This document shows positions 34,975 through 47,249 of a DNA stretch of 64,000 bases, one piece after another (the stretch's first letter is position 1; every line of letters starts with the position of its first letter). The position numbers and the translations under genes are program-made. This stretch comes from Epiperipatus broadwayi (Eukaryota; Onychophora; Udeonychophora; Euonychophora; Peripatidae). The stretch is taken from contig JAQFVV010012416.1 of NCBI GenBank assembly GCA_028023455.1, positions 1,419,767 to 1,483,766 on the forward strand. Reading direction: 5' to 3'. The notes beneath the pieces are model-generated. The model did not search any database and was not told the origin of the DNA. It saw nothing but the letters and a program-made list of their open reading frames with translations.

Positions 34975-35070
34975 AAAAAATGTAGTTTCAAATGACAAGA
35001 TCATAAGCCTAACAAGTTGTTCAAAAAATGTAGTTTCAAATGACAAGATCATAAGCCTAACAAGTTGTTC
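34975..35070. repeat. perfect 48 bp tandem duplication
   Basis: The 48-base unit that begins AAAAAATGTAGTTTCAAATG and ends AACAAGTTGTTC occurs at 34975-35022 and 35023-35070 without a difference, so the duplication is recent. Confidence 0.95.
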
Positions 35071-35524
35071 AGCTTTCTAAAAAAATATTAAATTTACAGT
35101 AGTATGTGCACATCATTATTGGATTAAGCATATGAAATAGATGAAAAATGATAATACCTCCTAAAAATGTTATTCACAATGGATTTAAGCATGGATTTTG
35201 AGGAATAGGCTAACCTAAAGAAGTACAATACTGACAGCTATTATTGGTAAGCTAGTATTCAATGGAGAGCTACAATGTGAGAATGATAGTAGAAGAGATT
35301 TATAAAAAAAAAGCATTACACAAGATTGTGAATATTTCTTGCTCAAAGATAAGTGTCTGTGGTCATTGCAAAGTTCACTTTTAGTTTTTTGTTCTCCCAT
35401 CTTTTTTCTTCTACTTTTATTTCTTGAGTTAGAAAAAGCAGTACTTATTTAAAAGAAATCTGTACTGATGATGATAACATTTTTCAAATAAAGCAATTAA
35501 AATCATTTTTATATAAGAGTGAAA

Positions 35525-36075
35525 TTATGTGATGTTTAAACAGAGACAAATCTCTCCATACAGTAGTGCCACCCAGTGCACTCAATGGATACAAGAAGGT
35601 TTGTGCGTAAAATACCTATCTACTGCCTAACCATCCAATATATAAGGGTTTTATCCACAATCCTTCTTGCATCCATTGACTACTCTTGCTTGAACTGGGT
35701 GGAATTACTATATGGAGACTTTTGCCTCTGTTTTAACAATTTGTGTAAGCTCAGGAAATGATGATCATGTGATGATTAATGATTTAATGCCTATCATGCC
35801 CAATGGGAAGAGGTAATTATGGTTATTAAAGAACCAAAGATGTATAAATGCTGAACTGATTTGATTTATATGATTACACAAGTGAATGAGCTTAGATTCA
35901 TAGCATTATTGTGCATTCATTTTGGATTCATACCTTTATAATTGACTAAATAGGAAAATGTGGCTGCAGAAGAGCTGCATTAGATCCTAAGATCTAAGTG
36001 GAATGCTCTAATGTCCAAGACTCCCGACTGGTAAAAACCACAAGTTAGAAATTAGTACATAACTTTGCTTTAATT
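35525..36075 (+). mobile_element. family B retrozyme foldback, decayed ribozyme
   Basis: Inverted arm 35540-35640 (ATCTCTCCATACAGTAG...), then a plus-strand unit from about 35648. It passes TTTTGCCTCTGTTTT, GTGATGATTAAT and GCATTAGATCCTAAGATC to a decayed hammerhead at about 36012-36060, where CTGATGA reads CTGGTAA but TTAGAAATTAGTA survives. Similarity stops at the cleavage region. Confidence 0.7.
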
Positions 36076-36189
36076 GGAAGTCAAGTATTTCATATTCCAA
36101 ATATTGCTCAATTACTGCTCTTCATTCTCTTTATAGCCCTGAGTTGTTTAGTGCAGTGTTGAGTGTCTGATGTGATCTTAGGTGGTGTC

Positions 36190-36395
36190 TCAGAACTGAT
36201 TCTGGTGCTCACATGTCTTGCACTCAAACTTCTTATGAATTCCAAGCAATAAAGCCATTGGCTTATTTTTTGCCTCACATGGTTTGGTGCAGTGATAGAA
36301 TATCCAATTTGGAACCAGGAACTCCCAAGATCGGTTCTGGTATTCACAAGCCTTGTGCTCAACCTTTTTATGGACTCCCGAACAATAAAGCAATT
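36190..36395. repeat. diverged tandem repeat, two units of about 113 bp
   Basis: TTCTGGTGCTCACATGTCTTG... CAATAAAGCCATT (36199-36260) and TTCTGGTATTCACAAGCCTTG... CAATAAAGCAATT (about 36332-36393) align with about a quarter of positions changed. The minus-strand frames it leaves open (GIHKKFECKTCEHQNQ / GVHKKVEHKACEYQNR) mirror each other because of the repeat. Confidence 0.7.
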
Positions 36396-36518
36396 ATTTC
36401 TGTTTATAAAATATATATATATATATTACAGATAACTACATTTTTCTATTGTAGTTACAATTATAAATATGCGACTTTTTTTTCGCATTAAATAGTGAAG
36501 CTATAATTTTACACTAAT

Positions 36519-36584
36519 TTATAATAGATTTGCTTAGCGCTTTCGAGATTTTTATAATAGGTTTGCCTAGCGCTTTCGAGATTT
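36519..36584. repeat. 33 bp tandem duplication
   Basis: TTATAATAGATTTGCTTAGC... and TTATAATAGGTTTGCCTAGC... occupy 36519-36551 and 36552-36584 with two differences. GTTCGAATC follows at 36588, but there is no A box at a proper distance. Confidence 0.85.
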
Positions 36585-37084
36585 CATGTTCGAATCTCAT
36601 ACTCATAGCTTTGTAAATAAAGATTGTTGTGATTTATGCAAATGCGTTTGAATTTTTAATTAGTCCATTGTTTATAGAGAGCAAAACATGCCTCTCTTCT
36701 ATTAATGGCAGTAATGTCATTTGCTATATATAAAGCTTTCTTAACTTTTCTTTTGGCGTCATTTTTTCTGTACAAATTATTTGGGCAGAACTAGTAGTTA
36801 TATTCTAGTATTTGTTTATTTATTGTACTGTCAGCTCAAATGACAACTCAAATGACAAACTGAGTATAATGGCTCCATCCATTTGCCATACATTTTTTAT
36901 CTTCAGGTAAGATTGATAACAAACTTTCAATTCTTAAATTCATCACCTCTCCATTAGACAAAATTGTCTTAATAAATGGGCCAGACTCAATTGTACACGA
37001 TGTAGTGAGAAAGCTTTTAATATGCAACCAGTTTATTAACTATTCAAAGCTTTATATTTACTTCAATAATAATATTTTAAATTG

Positions 37085-37370
37085 CAAAATCTTGTAGCTT
37101 AATGATAGTGCATCCATTTACCATACCTATATCCTAAGATTCAAATCAAGACGGATCGCAAGCTGGAAATTTGTTTCCAAACACATTTAAAATCTCCCTC
37201 CCCCAATAGTCAGTCCATAATTAATTCAGCTAGTCATTCTAAATTGGTCAGCAAATTGTTATCAAATCATTCTTAGCTAGGAGGTTGAAAAACTGTTAAA
37301 ACCATCACCAGTAAGCAATTGTCAAATAAAATGCCTTTTCCTTCACTAATCTCATTTGGAATTTTCTCAG
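37085..37370 (+). repeat. possible tRNA-derived SINE
   Basis: TAGCTTAATGATAGTGC (37095) fits an A box and AGATTCAAATC (37138) a B box, 43 bases apart. The A box resembles that of the 16.1 kb copy. The tail, to about 37370, is unrelated to other repeats here. No TSD or poly(A) found. Confidence 0.4.
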
Positions 37371-37429
37371 CTTACATGCTTTATTTTAATACCAACAATA
37401 TCACATGCTCTTCTCATTTGCTTTAAAGA

Positions 37430-37770
37430 GCAATTCCCTTCAACGTATTCTAGTGCCATCTATCGGAAGCTTGAGTAATTAATGGATATTAGTGCTACAA
37501 TATTTCTATACCTAAACTAGATTCTGGATTTTGCCTTCCCTTCATCAATGGTGATTCAGAAGATTCAAAACTGGAATACATTTATGCATCTCACATCCAC
37601 CTTTTCTTCTTATATATTACTTGAGCGAATAGCTCAAAATTAAAACAAAACAATTGATATTTTAAATTCAAACTAAGTTAGTTATATAATTATATAGATT
37701 TGATATCAGGTCAGTTTCTATTTATTTTAGAGATCTCAGTTGTATGGTATATGCATAAATGTGCTAATTC
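37430..37770. mobile_element. strongly diverged family B retrozyme
   Basis: Order of family B blocks is kept (CTAGTGCCATCTATCGG, GAGTAATTAATGGAT, then CATCCACCTTTT, TAGTTATATAATTATATAG, GATATCAGGTCAG) at low identity. The ribozyme site near 37510-37565 (ACTAGATTCTGGATTTTGCC) is degenerate. Confidence 0.5.
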
Positions 37771-37999
37771 AAGGTTTGAATCCGTTATCATTAACAAAAG
37801 AAAAAGTCAAAACAAATCTCAGGAAAGAGATATTATAGTACTATACCATCTAATACTCTAACTTACAGATGGCTCTGTAATTACTATTGCTTGTTTGGTG
37901 TGTGTGCATTTTTAGTTATTAAAATCTTGTTCATTATATATATTTGTAAATAAAATTTGTTTTAAAAAAGTTAACACATACATTATACATATGCATAAT

Positions 38000-38362
38000 G
38001 TAGGTCTACTCAAAGTATGGAGAGATGCATGTTGGGAGTAACAAAAAGAGATCGAAAACGTAATATATGGGTAAGAGAACAAACAGGTGTTACTGATCTT
38101 ATTGAAAAAATTAAAAGACTGAAGTGGAGTTGGGCTGGACATATTTATAGAAGAGATGATAATAGATGGACAATTGAAATCTTAAACTGGATTCAAGAGA
38201 TTTGTAAAAGACTCAGAAAGAAACCACAAGTGAGATGAATGGATGAAATAAGAAAGTGTGCAGAGTTGGTGTGGAGAAGAGAGGCTAAAGATAGGAGATG
38301 GATTGAACTTGGAGAGATCTTCATTCTGCAGTCGATTGATACTGGTTGACGATGATGATGAT
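38000..38362 (+). pseudogene. RTE-like LINE ORF2 C-terminus and 3' end
   Basis: Frame reads MERCMLGVTKRDRKRN, WSWAGHIYRRDDNRWT and, after a stop, MDEIRKCAEL, VWRREAKD and WIELGEIFI. This is the widely conserved tail of RTE-like ORF2 proteins. It ends in (GATGAT)n at 38350. It is 5'-truncated with stops and frameshifts. A close copy is at 55700. Confidence 0.85.
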
Positions 38363-38364
38363 GT

Positions 38365-39555
38365 AGGTCTATCATAATGATACTATCTTTTTTTTAAAAA
38401 ACTTTTAAATATTTATTAAAAGTTGAATTATTGTATAAAGACAATGAAAAATCGTATTTTGATTATGTTTGAAAACAATTAAAATTTAGATAAAAAAATA
38501 AAAGAAATAGCCCAGTATAAAGCAAAGGTTGCTTCAACAGCCCTCCTCTCGCAAGTAAAAACAAAACAAAACATTGAAGAAGAAAGCATAAGTCACTAAT
38601 TCTTGCAATTGCCGGTTGGTAAAGATTTGAATCTTTACTCATACATTATTTATCTATAACTACTAATCAATAGTGGACAATTAGGGAGGTCGGGAATAAC
38701 CCAGTTATCTGAAAATACAAATTCTAAGTCTTATTGAAACCTGATAATTTTTTAAAAATTATACTCCTAATTTACATACAACACTTAAAAGATAATTATT
38801 ATTCATAAATATTTCAATCTTAGAAGCTTCTTATTACTGTAGAATGATGTCTATTTAGCTTTTATCTTATTTAAAATTTACTTTTATTTTTGTTCTAAGC
38901 AGTGACAGCCCATGAAATTTTTAAGTAGGGGTGCTTTTTTACAGTATCGCCCACCAAAAAGTAAGGAGAAAAACAAAATTTGCAACTATACAATCATTAA
39001 ATTTTTCCATACCAATCATTGTTAAAAGAACTAATGTATTTTTTTATTTTTATTAACTGTTACATTTTCATTTACCATTGTCAAACTCCCTCCACTCACA
39101 ACTTTGATGCCATCCATTTCAGATAAATACAATAATGATTATTACTAATCATTTTCAAAACTAGAGATTATCTCTAGCACAGATATAAACTTTAAACCTA
39201 ATTAAAGATTAATATGTTAGTTTTTTTAAATTTACACACATGGAGTTATTCATCTTTCTCTTTCCCATGTGTAATATCTTTATAGATATAATAACCACCT
39301 CCATAACTGCTATTTGACAAATAATAATATCTGAGTAGATCAATTTTTCTTTTTTATTTCAATGTTCATGTACTGCCAATTGGGGAAATATAATTTTTTA
39401 AATATATTCAACCTTAATACCCATCGTGATAAATATTTAAAGTAATATTTCTTTTATTATTTTGTTATATTTTTGTGTAATAAATATTTATATGTTAATT
39501 TATTTACTCTAAATAATAATTTATTAAGGTAGTATAATTACATTGTGAAAGTTAC
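38365..39555. other. no recognised gene
   Basis: GCAGTGACAGCCCATGAAA with GTAGGGGTGC near 38901 recalls the terminal words of some DNA transposons, but no partner end was found. A G-TTTGAATC palindrome at 38612-38640 looks tRNA-like by chance or is a SINE scrap. Confidence 0.25.
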
Positions 39556-39559
39556 ATAT

Positions 39560-42500
39560 TGAAATGACGGGTATATTAATTGCTTGAGTAAAGTCCAAGA
39601 GCCTTGTGGATAAGTGTTCAGGTCATTGTTTGGTATAGTCTGTTAGTTGTGGATTTTGGAATAGTTTCCATGTTTCTTCGAAGACAAATCTGGTGACTAG
39701 TGTCTTGTTCCTTTTTTTAATCTTATTGGTTATTTGGATAAAGAGATGGTTGAGATAGGGTATATTGCTTCTGGCACCTAACAAGCCAGATGGAGTATGT
39801 TATAAAGACTAATAGCCTAATGACAAGGATATCTCTCATGTATGCATTGCTTGAGGTCCAAAATTTAGTAGTAGTCAATCTTGAGTTTTTATATACGAGG
39901 CTCTTAATATTTCCCAGACCCATACATGTTTTAATAATATGGTCAAAGGTCTCCTTCCGTTTGCCACAATTTGAGCACATTGATTCAACTTTGGTTATGA
40001 ATATTTTACACCTGAGAAACCAATTGGTGGGCATAGTTTCTAGGTTGATTTTAATTATATGTCTAGGTATTTTAGCTCCAGAGCCCAGTATTTAAATAAT
40101 GTGTGAGTCTTTGATTTGATAGTCCAAGTTTTGACTTAATAGTGTAAGTGCTCGGTTTTAAGATGCGGTAAGCATTCTACATTTTAATTTTACTTTGGAA
40201 AAGGTCTTCTGTATTGATATTGTTTCAATGTTATTACTAATTGGTCTAGCCAGCATATTTTTTTAGGTGGAGGTCTGTCTATAGGTTGTATTATATCTGT
40301 TCTGGTTGTATCCATACTTCTGTATTAAATTGTAGATCAAGGATGAGATTTTTGGTATAGTATGGTTGGAATAGAATGAAGTGACATTCCATTTAATTTT
40401 TTATGCTGTTGCATATTGTTGATGCTAATAGAGACTAAAATAACCTTTCCAAAATAGCCTTGAGCAAAATTTGTCCATTTCTTTAATGAATGATTTAGTT
40501 GCAGTCATTATTGTAAGGTAGTATGAGATTTTTACTGAATATTTTCATATTCAGTAGGGCTACCTTACCTTGAAGGGACAGGTAGACCTTGGACAGTGTT
40601 TGAGTGATTTGTTTGTGGAATGCAGGACCTTAGTTTGCAGTTCCTTGGACATTGCAGCCTGAGATGTGAAGATAGAGAACCTCAGGAACTTTTGAGGGTC
40701 AGCATGGAATTGAGATTTTATCTTTTTTCCAGATCAAATTGCCCATGTAGATGATTTTAGTGGATTTATTTTTAATCCTGTAAGCCTGGTAAACCTATCT
40801 AGCACCCCATATAGATTACTGAGGTGTTTCTCTGATGGAAAGAACCAAAACATCATCCATGTAAGCAATTGACCTGATTGTTCTTTTTAATCTTGGAAGG
40901 TAGACTCCAGGGAGATGAATCTTCAATATCTTTGAGAAGGGGGATGTAGCAGGTGAAAAGAAGGGCACTGAGAAAAGTAGCAGGTGAAAAGAAGGGAACT
41001 GAGAAAAGAGCCTTGAGGTATAGAAGTATTTGGAATGAAACTATTGGTATACATACCATTTAGAGATATATGTATCTCTCTATTGAATAGTAGGTTGTCT
41101 AGGATTTGTATAATTTCAGAGGGTATATCAAGGTCCTCCAACATGTTTAATAATGTGAGGATATTGACTGAATCAAATGCTTACGATATATCTAACTTTC
41201 TGTTGGATCTTTTTTGTTTCTCTGATAGCTGTGAGTGCCGAAGAGCCTTTCTTGGCATATTGGGGGGGGCATGATGTGATTCAGAATCTTTTGTTGAATT
41301 TTGTTCTTGATTACACCCTCTATAATTTTGATAAGGAGTGACATAGATATTGGTCTTATGTTTGTTATATCTGTTGGCTACAGGTTTTAAATAGTCCTTT
41401 GGCCTTTTGCAAGATGATTTATCATTCCCATCATTATGGGAACTGTAAAATTACTAAGCTGAGAAATGAGGAACTTGGGTATCCATGCATTCCTGGGTGC
41501 ACCTTGTCAGGAAGTGATAACAGCTTCTCTTTGATGTTGTGTTCTGTAATGCTGTATTCACCCAGAATAGGCTATTGTATCCATTGGCACTATTCAGATG
41601 GGTTACCTTTTTGCAGTTTGTCTTTGTAGTAGAGCCTAATTTTCTCCAACATGTATTGTTCAGTCACACTGGTGTCTCCTTGTTTAATAATTATAAAAGT
41701 GTTCTGTTTCTTTTGAGCTCCCAGTACCCACCTTAAATATCCCTTAGTCCAGCAATGCTGGGGAGCCAGATATATTTTTGCTCATTTAATAGAGATATAT
41801 TCAGCTAGTGCCTGTTGTTTTACCTTGTATCTATATTTAAGCCCAATTATGTCATCAATGGAGCTGGCAACAGCCGAGGGTTCCTTAAGTGAATTAGATT
41901 TCTTTCAGTTCCCTTAACAGTAAAGTTGGCCCCTTGGTTCTGTGTGAATACTGGACTACCAGAGTCTGAAGAATCCCCACTAAGGTAAACACAGCTTCTT
42001 CTGGTGGATTTGAGAGAATATTAATTTGACGGAAGAGAATGTAGGCTTCTGAAGGACTAGCCTCAGTAATGGTAGCTCTTGTTAACATTCTTATGGATTT
42101 ATGATTTGAGAGGGTTTGCATTGTTTAGTTCTATAGTAGCCACTAAAGTAAAGTGGTCTGAGAATACCACAGGTTGAAGGAACATCTCCATAATGTAATG
42201 GAGTTCAGCTGTATAGAAGACAAGATGAATTAGAGGTCTGTGTCTCCTGGTGTAGTAAGAGAAAGCACCACTTGGAAAGAACCCTTCATCACTGATAAAA
42301 CATCTGTTCATTAAATGAAGATATTTGGAGGTGAATCCCTGATATGTTATATTAAAATCTCCAATAATTATAGTGGGCCAGCTGTTTTGGCCATTATCAT
42401 ATTGATTGTATTTATGACTTTTAAGTAAGTATATGACTTTTAAGTAGGTATTTGCATTGTTAAGGGTGTAAATGTAAAAGGCATTAAAAGTATAATGTTC

Positions 42501-42790
42501 ATGTTAGATTATGTTGTTGTCTGCATAGATTATGTTGAATTTTGGGGGGATTGTTTATTATTTATAAGATTGCCAACCCCTCCAGCTGCTGTGTAATTTG
42601 AGGTCAGTTGGGTATATCCCAGCTTGCTAAGTTCCTCAAATATAAATTTTCTTGAATTGGAATGGAACTTACTCTCTCCCATAAACATATGTAGAGTTAT
42701 CTATGAACCAGTGTCTGATGGCATGTATCCGAGCCATGGAGTTAAGGCCTCTCACATTTGCCCTAACAATTTTACATTTCATTTTAGACA
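39560..42790 (-). pseudogene. LINE copy 2, decayed ORF2 (endonuclease and RT)
   Basis: Minus strand, related to the 2-7 kb LINE. Endonuclease start NVRGLNSMARIHAIRHW (about 42770-42720), IIIGDFNITYQGF near 42370, FSDHFTLVATIELNN at about 42150. RT: SIPQGSFLSSLLFTCY at about 41025 and AYMDDVLVL near 40860. C-terminal cluster MCSNCGKRKETFDHIIKTC in 40034-39723. Stops and shifts occur every 100-300 bases, so it is much older than copy 1. Confidence 0.85.
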
Positions 42791-43287
42791 TAGATGAGAG
42801 AGGCCTCTATTCATTACCACAAGCACATTTTGATTTTATGAGGTTGTTTTTGAATCTGGCATTATCCAGGAATACTGTGACTCTTCAGAAGGTATTGCTG
42901 TTAATGTCAGAATTGAGTCACACAAATCTTCTGTGTGGCAGACTTGTGGCTCCGTATTCTTGGATGAAGTGGTTTTCCTCCTTTTCTCAATATTTCTAAC
43001 TGCATCTGAGTTGTTATAGGATTGATAAGGCATTGTGCAGTGAACTGCTCAAGTCCATGTCTGCTTCATCCTCAGATTTGCCTTCAAGATTAGTGCTTAT
43101 ACTATTATCCAAAGTTTGTTTGCTTATTGTTTTATTGAAATGGTCATTTACTTGTGAGATTTCATTTGATGTGCCTTTTATTTGACCTTCTTGTATATTA
43201 GATTCAGCAGGTGGCCATGTAGATTATGCTGAAAATTATATGGTGCTGGGAAATGGTTTTGGTGTTTATTTGAGGTCGCTCTGTCAT

Positions 43288-44490
43288 TCATCTTAGTCTG
43301 TTTTTCTGGAATGTTGCCTGTTTGTTGTGTTTTTGTTTGTTAGTATAGAGTACTGCTGGTTGGATGTGTTTGTCTTTTGTTTTTTTTTGATGCTCTGTTG
43401 GATTTGTTATAGGGCTATTTCGTAAGATATTGGTTGGTAGTTGGTAATTTGCAATTGCTTTTGTGGTATTGTTCATGATTCTAAGGATGTCTTTGACTTG
43501 GTTAATTTGTTCAGAAGAGGTTAGGTGAAAAGGAGCTTGGTAATTATGGCTCGTGACTATATTGGCTTGAGTGTTGTTGCCACATATTGTACATACTCTT
43601 GCCAAACAATCTCATATAAGATGTGTACATTGTCCACAGAAAAAGGATAAAATCATTGGTGAGCCTCTGTGTTTTATGACAGTGGGAATGACAGTTGAAT
43701 TGACAACTTGCTTTAAATGGAATTCAAACCTTGCAGTATTGGACAGGATCTTGAAGCCTGCACTTTCCTCATGTAGGTATTTGAATTTATTCACTTTGCT
43801 GAAAGGAGTGAGAATATCTTGTAACTGAGCCTCTTCAAATCCCATTATACAATTTTTAATTTTCCTAGATAGTGACATGGTCTGTTGAAATCAACATAGC
43901 AGATGAAATAAGAGCTTATTATTCTGTTATTAGCTTTGAAGTTGTTTCTATTAGCCCAGCTTGTGAACTCAATAGCAATATACCAATCATTTGGGTAGGT
44001 AAAGTTTCTATGTATACCTTCCTCAATGTTTTTTCCCTAATCATCGCACAAAAATGTATCAATGGGAAATTTCGGAAGCAAACAGCACCTGTGACGACCA
44101 AAACAAGACACTTATCACTATTGTAGTACAGGAGCGATTTGAATAAGTTATTGGGTATGGTTTGGTTAAACCTAAATGCCAAGTTTATATATTGTTCTTC
44201 ATTGTAGTTTTGTGTTGTGAAGTTATCTATGCTTGAGTAAAAGTTAGTATGCTCTTGTGGAGGGTCAGGGTGTACCTATGAGATCAATTATTAATGAGTT
44301 AAGCGTGTTAATGTTCGGGATTTCTTTTTCGGTTATGGTTTTATCGGTAATCATGGAGTTCATATCAAATGTTTTTTTAGTAGTAACTCCAGTTTTAGTA
44401 ATGTTGGTGTATATCTGCCTATATTCTGATTCTAATCTTAGATTCGATTGATTCATATTATTTTCTCCTTTTATTATGGTCATAATCTGT
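43288..44490 (-). pseudogene. LINE copy 2, decayed ORF1
   Basis: Four short frames align in order with ORF1 of copy 1: FNQTIPNNLFKSLLYYNSDKC (cf. FHNTIPNGLFNTFRRFFTDC), then IMGFEEAQLQDILTPFSKV, then CGQCTHLI and VCTICGNN where the two zinc knuckles should be. The knuckles have lost several ligands. Confidence 0.75.
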
Positions 44491-44778
44491 TCTAGTGGTC
44501 AAAACTTTATAATACCTGCTAATATTGACTGTAGTTTCAACATTTCTGCTTGGCACCTCTAATGGGAAATTAAATTTTCTGATTTATTCATGCATGTTTG
44601 ATCTGCTGTATCGATCGATTTTTCTGTATTTAACGTATGATTTTGGGGGAAAATTTCCAATTAGTGCTTCTGAGGAAGGTTATGTCTTTGCTTTTGCTTT
44701 GTTTTAGTGGATAGATGGCTTTTTTTAACTTCAGGATCTGTCTCAGAACTAGATTCTATGTCCGTTGAAGTACTGCTA

Positions 44779-45714
44779 TTAATGCAAAATTGCTGTGTCA
44801 TCCTTATTCTGTATTGGAAAACTGTTGATTATTTCTATGTGCTTTGTGATATTATTTGCTAATTTATTAATAATTTGTTTAGTTTGCTTTAGATTCTGTT
44901 CAGAGATTTCTTCTGATAGACCCTGCCTTGCAGTCGGTTCATCGCTGCCATAATAAACAGCTTTATCGCGGCTGCCATAAGTACTTTTTTTATTTCCATT
45001 TTCTTTAGCGTAATTCTTTGCAAGGTTACTGAATGATTGCCGACTATAATTCAGATTTTTAGCTGTATTTTCATGTTCTGTTGTTGTTTGTGTATTATTT
45101 GTTTTTTTATTATGAATCTGAGAGTGGCTTTGGTTTTCACTAACGTGATTAGAAATATCTTCCATGTTATAGCTTAAGCTCCGCAAATGTTGATTTTCAG
45201 TTTCATTTGAAAATAACTGTTTATATGAGGAATAGGTCTATTTGAGATTGAATTTTGAACTAAATTATGATTTAATATTGGTTTTTTTGTATTCTGATTT
45301 TGTTGGAGATCTAGTTCAGCATCTTGTGCCTCATGAACCGATCCCAGGTCTGCATTTTCCGATGGAGATATGGGTTCATCTATACTGCAAGTAACTTTTT
45401 TATATGATTTGATTTTCTCGTGTATTTTGTTTTTATTTTTGAACTTTTTAGAAAAAAATACTTGTATTCTGGAACATTCCTTGCTGTGTATCTGACAAAC
45501 TAGATTCAAGAAATTCACTATCAGAGTTATTTCTCAAGTATCATTGCTTTTATATGCTGCATTATACTTTGAGCCTTGAACTTCGGCAGCTTCAGTTTTA
45601 TTCATGACTGGTTTGTCACCTGCAGTAAAAGTTGATTTTACTTTAGTGGGTGAAAAATTACCAGAGTTGAAGCATAAGGAAGGTTTTCCTGAAGGTTTGT
45701 GATGATGGTGTTCT
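44779..45714 (-). pseudogene. Asn/Lys/Ser-rich broken coding-like region
   Basis: Minus-strand frames 45518-45174 and 45186-44779 (114 and 135 codons), with further sense-looking codons up to 45714. The composition is Asn/Lys/Ser/Gln-rich and disordered. It lies just upstream of the LINE copy 2 ORF1 on the same strand, so it may be that element's 5' ORF or an unrelated host exon. No family recognised. Confidence 0.35.
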
Positions 45715-46630
45715 AGCTGTATTTTTATATTGAACTATTTCCATCATCTAATATGTGTGTTGAATGGCTTTAGAAAAGTTTAATTTTATTTAAATATTCC
45801 AAATACATTCAACTGTTAATAATATCACAGCAAACAGGTTAGCATGTGCACGTTTCGAGAGGTATTTTTCTTCCCTCTTCTTCAGGTGTTGCTGGCCTGA
45901 CCAGTGACAGTACTAGGATGGGATTTGAACCTGGGTCCTTAGATTTTTGATTATTGAATTTTAAGATAACGCTCTAACCAACTGAGCCAAACTGCCAATG
46001 AATATACGTTCAAATGGGAAAATACAAAAATATTGGATAGAGAAGAAAAGGTACAAAAAAGAAAATTTAAAGAAGCTGCTCACATGACAATGGCAAAAAA
46101 ATCCATAAGCCAACATAATGTATGAAAACGACTAATCAACCTTGCTCTTAGGAAAAAGTGGAGAAATCAGGAGGAACCTCATAGATAAGAATATAAAATT
46201 ACTACATACTGTTGCCTTTGGAAAGATGGCTCAGTTGGTTAGAGCGTTACCTTAAAATTCAATAATTAAGAATCTAAGGGCCCAGGTTAGAATCCCATGC
46301 TAGTACTGTCACTGGTCAGGCCAGCAACACCTGAGGAAGAGGAGAGAAAAATACCTCTCGAAACATTGTGCACATATTAATCTGTTTGCTGTGATATTAC
46401 TAACAATTGGTGCATATATTAACATGTCTGCTGTTATATTACTAACAGTTAGTACATATACTTACCTGTTTGCTGTGATATTACTAACAGTTGGTGCAGA
46501 TACTAACCTGTTTGCTGTGATATTACTAACAGTTGAATGTATTTGGAATATTTAAATAAAATTAAACTTTTCTAAAGACATTCAACACACAAATTAGATA
46601 ATGGAAATAGTCCAATATAAAAATACAGCT
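45715..46630. repeat. palindrome of two inverted tRNA-derived SINEs
   Basis: Left arm 45715-45998 and right arm 46214-46630 are reverse complements, from AGCTGTATTTTTATATTGAAC outward to the tRNA-like heads facing the centre. Right-hand SINE (plus): A box TGGCTCAGTTGGTTAGAG (46228), B box GGTTAGAATCCC (46285). Left-hand SINE (minus): A box in 45990-45965, B box GGTTCAAATCCC (45932-45921). The shared body contains GGTCAGGCCAGCAACACCTG and ATACCTCTCGAAAC. Spacer about 215 bases. The right arm is longer through a 42-base repeat. Confidence 0.88.
46368..46535 (+). repeat. 42 bp minisatellite, four units, in SINE tail
   Basis: Four consecutive 42-base units starting GTGCACATATTAA, each with CTGYTGTKATATTACTAACA. 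The left SINE has one unit only, so the expansion occurred in one arm. Confidence 0.92.
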
Positions 46631-47200
46631 ATACAGAAAGATTATTTATATTTTCTTTTATTTTAAGGTCTAAGTTAGCTTCATGCTTTTCGTCGTTGGA
46701 CTCTGAGTACATGCTGCCATCAAGAGATTCTTTGTCTTCTATTTTAAGGGAATTGATTGTAACTTGTTCGGTCATAATGTAAGGTACCGTTGCCTTTATG
46801 TTATGGTTTGGACTCTGGACTTTTTTCCCTTCTGTAATATTAACGGTTGAGTTTGAAGGTTGTTTATTAATAGATTTGTCTCTTCTTAGATTTGAAACTT
46901 CTCTATAAGGCTGGATGGCTTGAACTGGTAACTCAATATCATATTCTTTGCTCAAAATGTATAACTTTGGGCTTAGGTTAACATTCATGGTGTCTAACTT
47001 TGGGCTCAGGTCAACATTTGCCAAAGTATTTTCTGGAACGCAGTATTTGTAATATTATATGGGATTTGCTGAGAACTTTTTTTTTTTTGATAGATTGATG
47101 GTCTTTAATTTGGGATTTCTCCTTTTGGGAATTTGAGGCTTTTTTTTAAGAATTTTTGATTCGCTTTCCAAACTGCTAACCTCTAACATGCCGGTTTTCC
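46629..47200 (-). pseudogene. coding-like region upstream of the SINE palindrome
   Basis: A 131-codon frame (47024-46629) with two copies of a VNLSPKL-type phrase (NVDLSPKLDTM / NVNLSPKLYIL), and codons continuing upstream (PENTLANVD, ILKKKPQIPKRRNPKLK) past frameshifts. The strand and composition match 44779-45714 across the palindrome. The SINE pair therefore seems to have split one coding-like region. Function unknown. Confidence 0.35.
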
Positions 47201-47249
47201 TAGTAGTAACATTTTGCTTAATAATTTTAGGTATTGTGAAATTTTTTCT

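Noticed and set aside
36190-36395. Cys-rich repeated protein (HKKxExKxCExQN pattern) on the minus strand
   Set aside because: The pattern arises because a DNA tandem repeat is translated twice; frames are short and broken.
38901-38935. End of a hAT-like DNA transposon (CAGTGACAGCCC...)
   Set aside because: No inverted partner end or target duplication could be found by eye.
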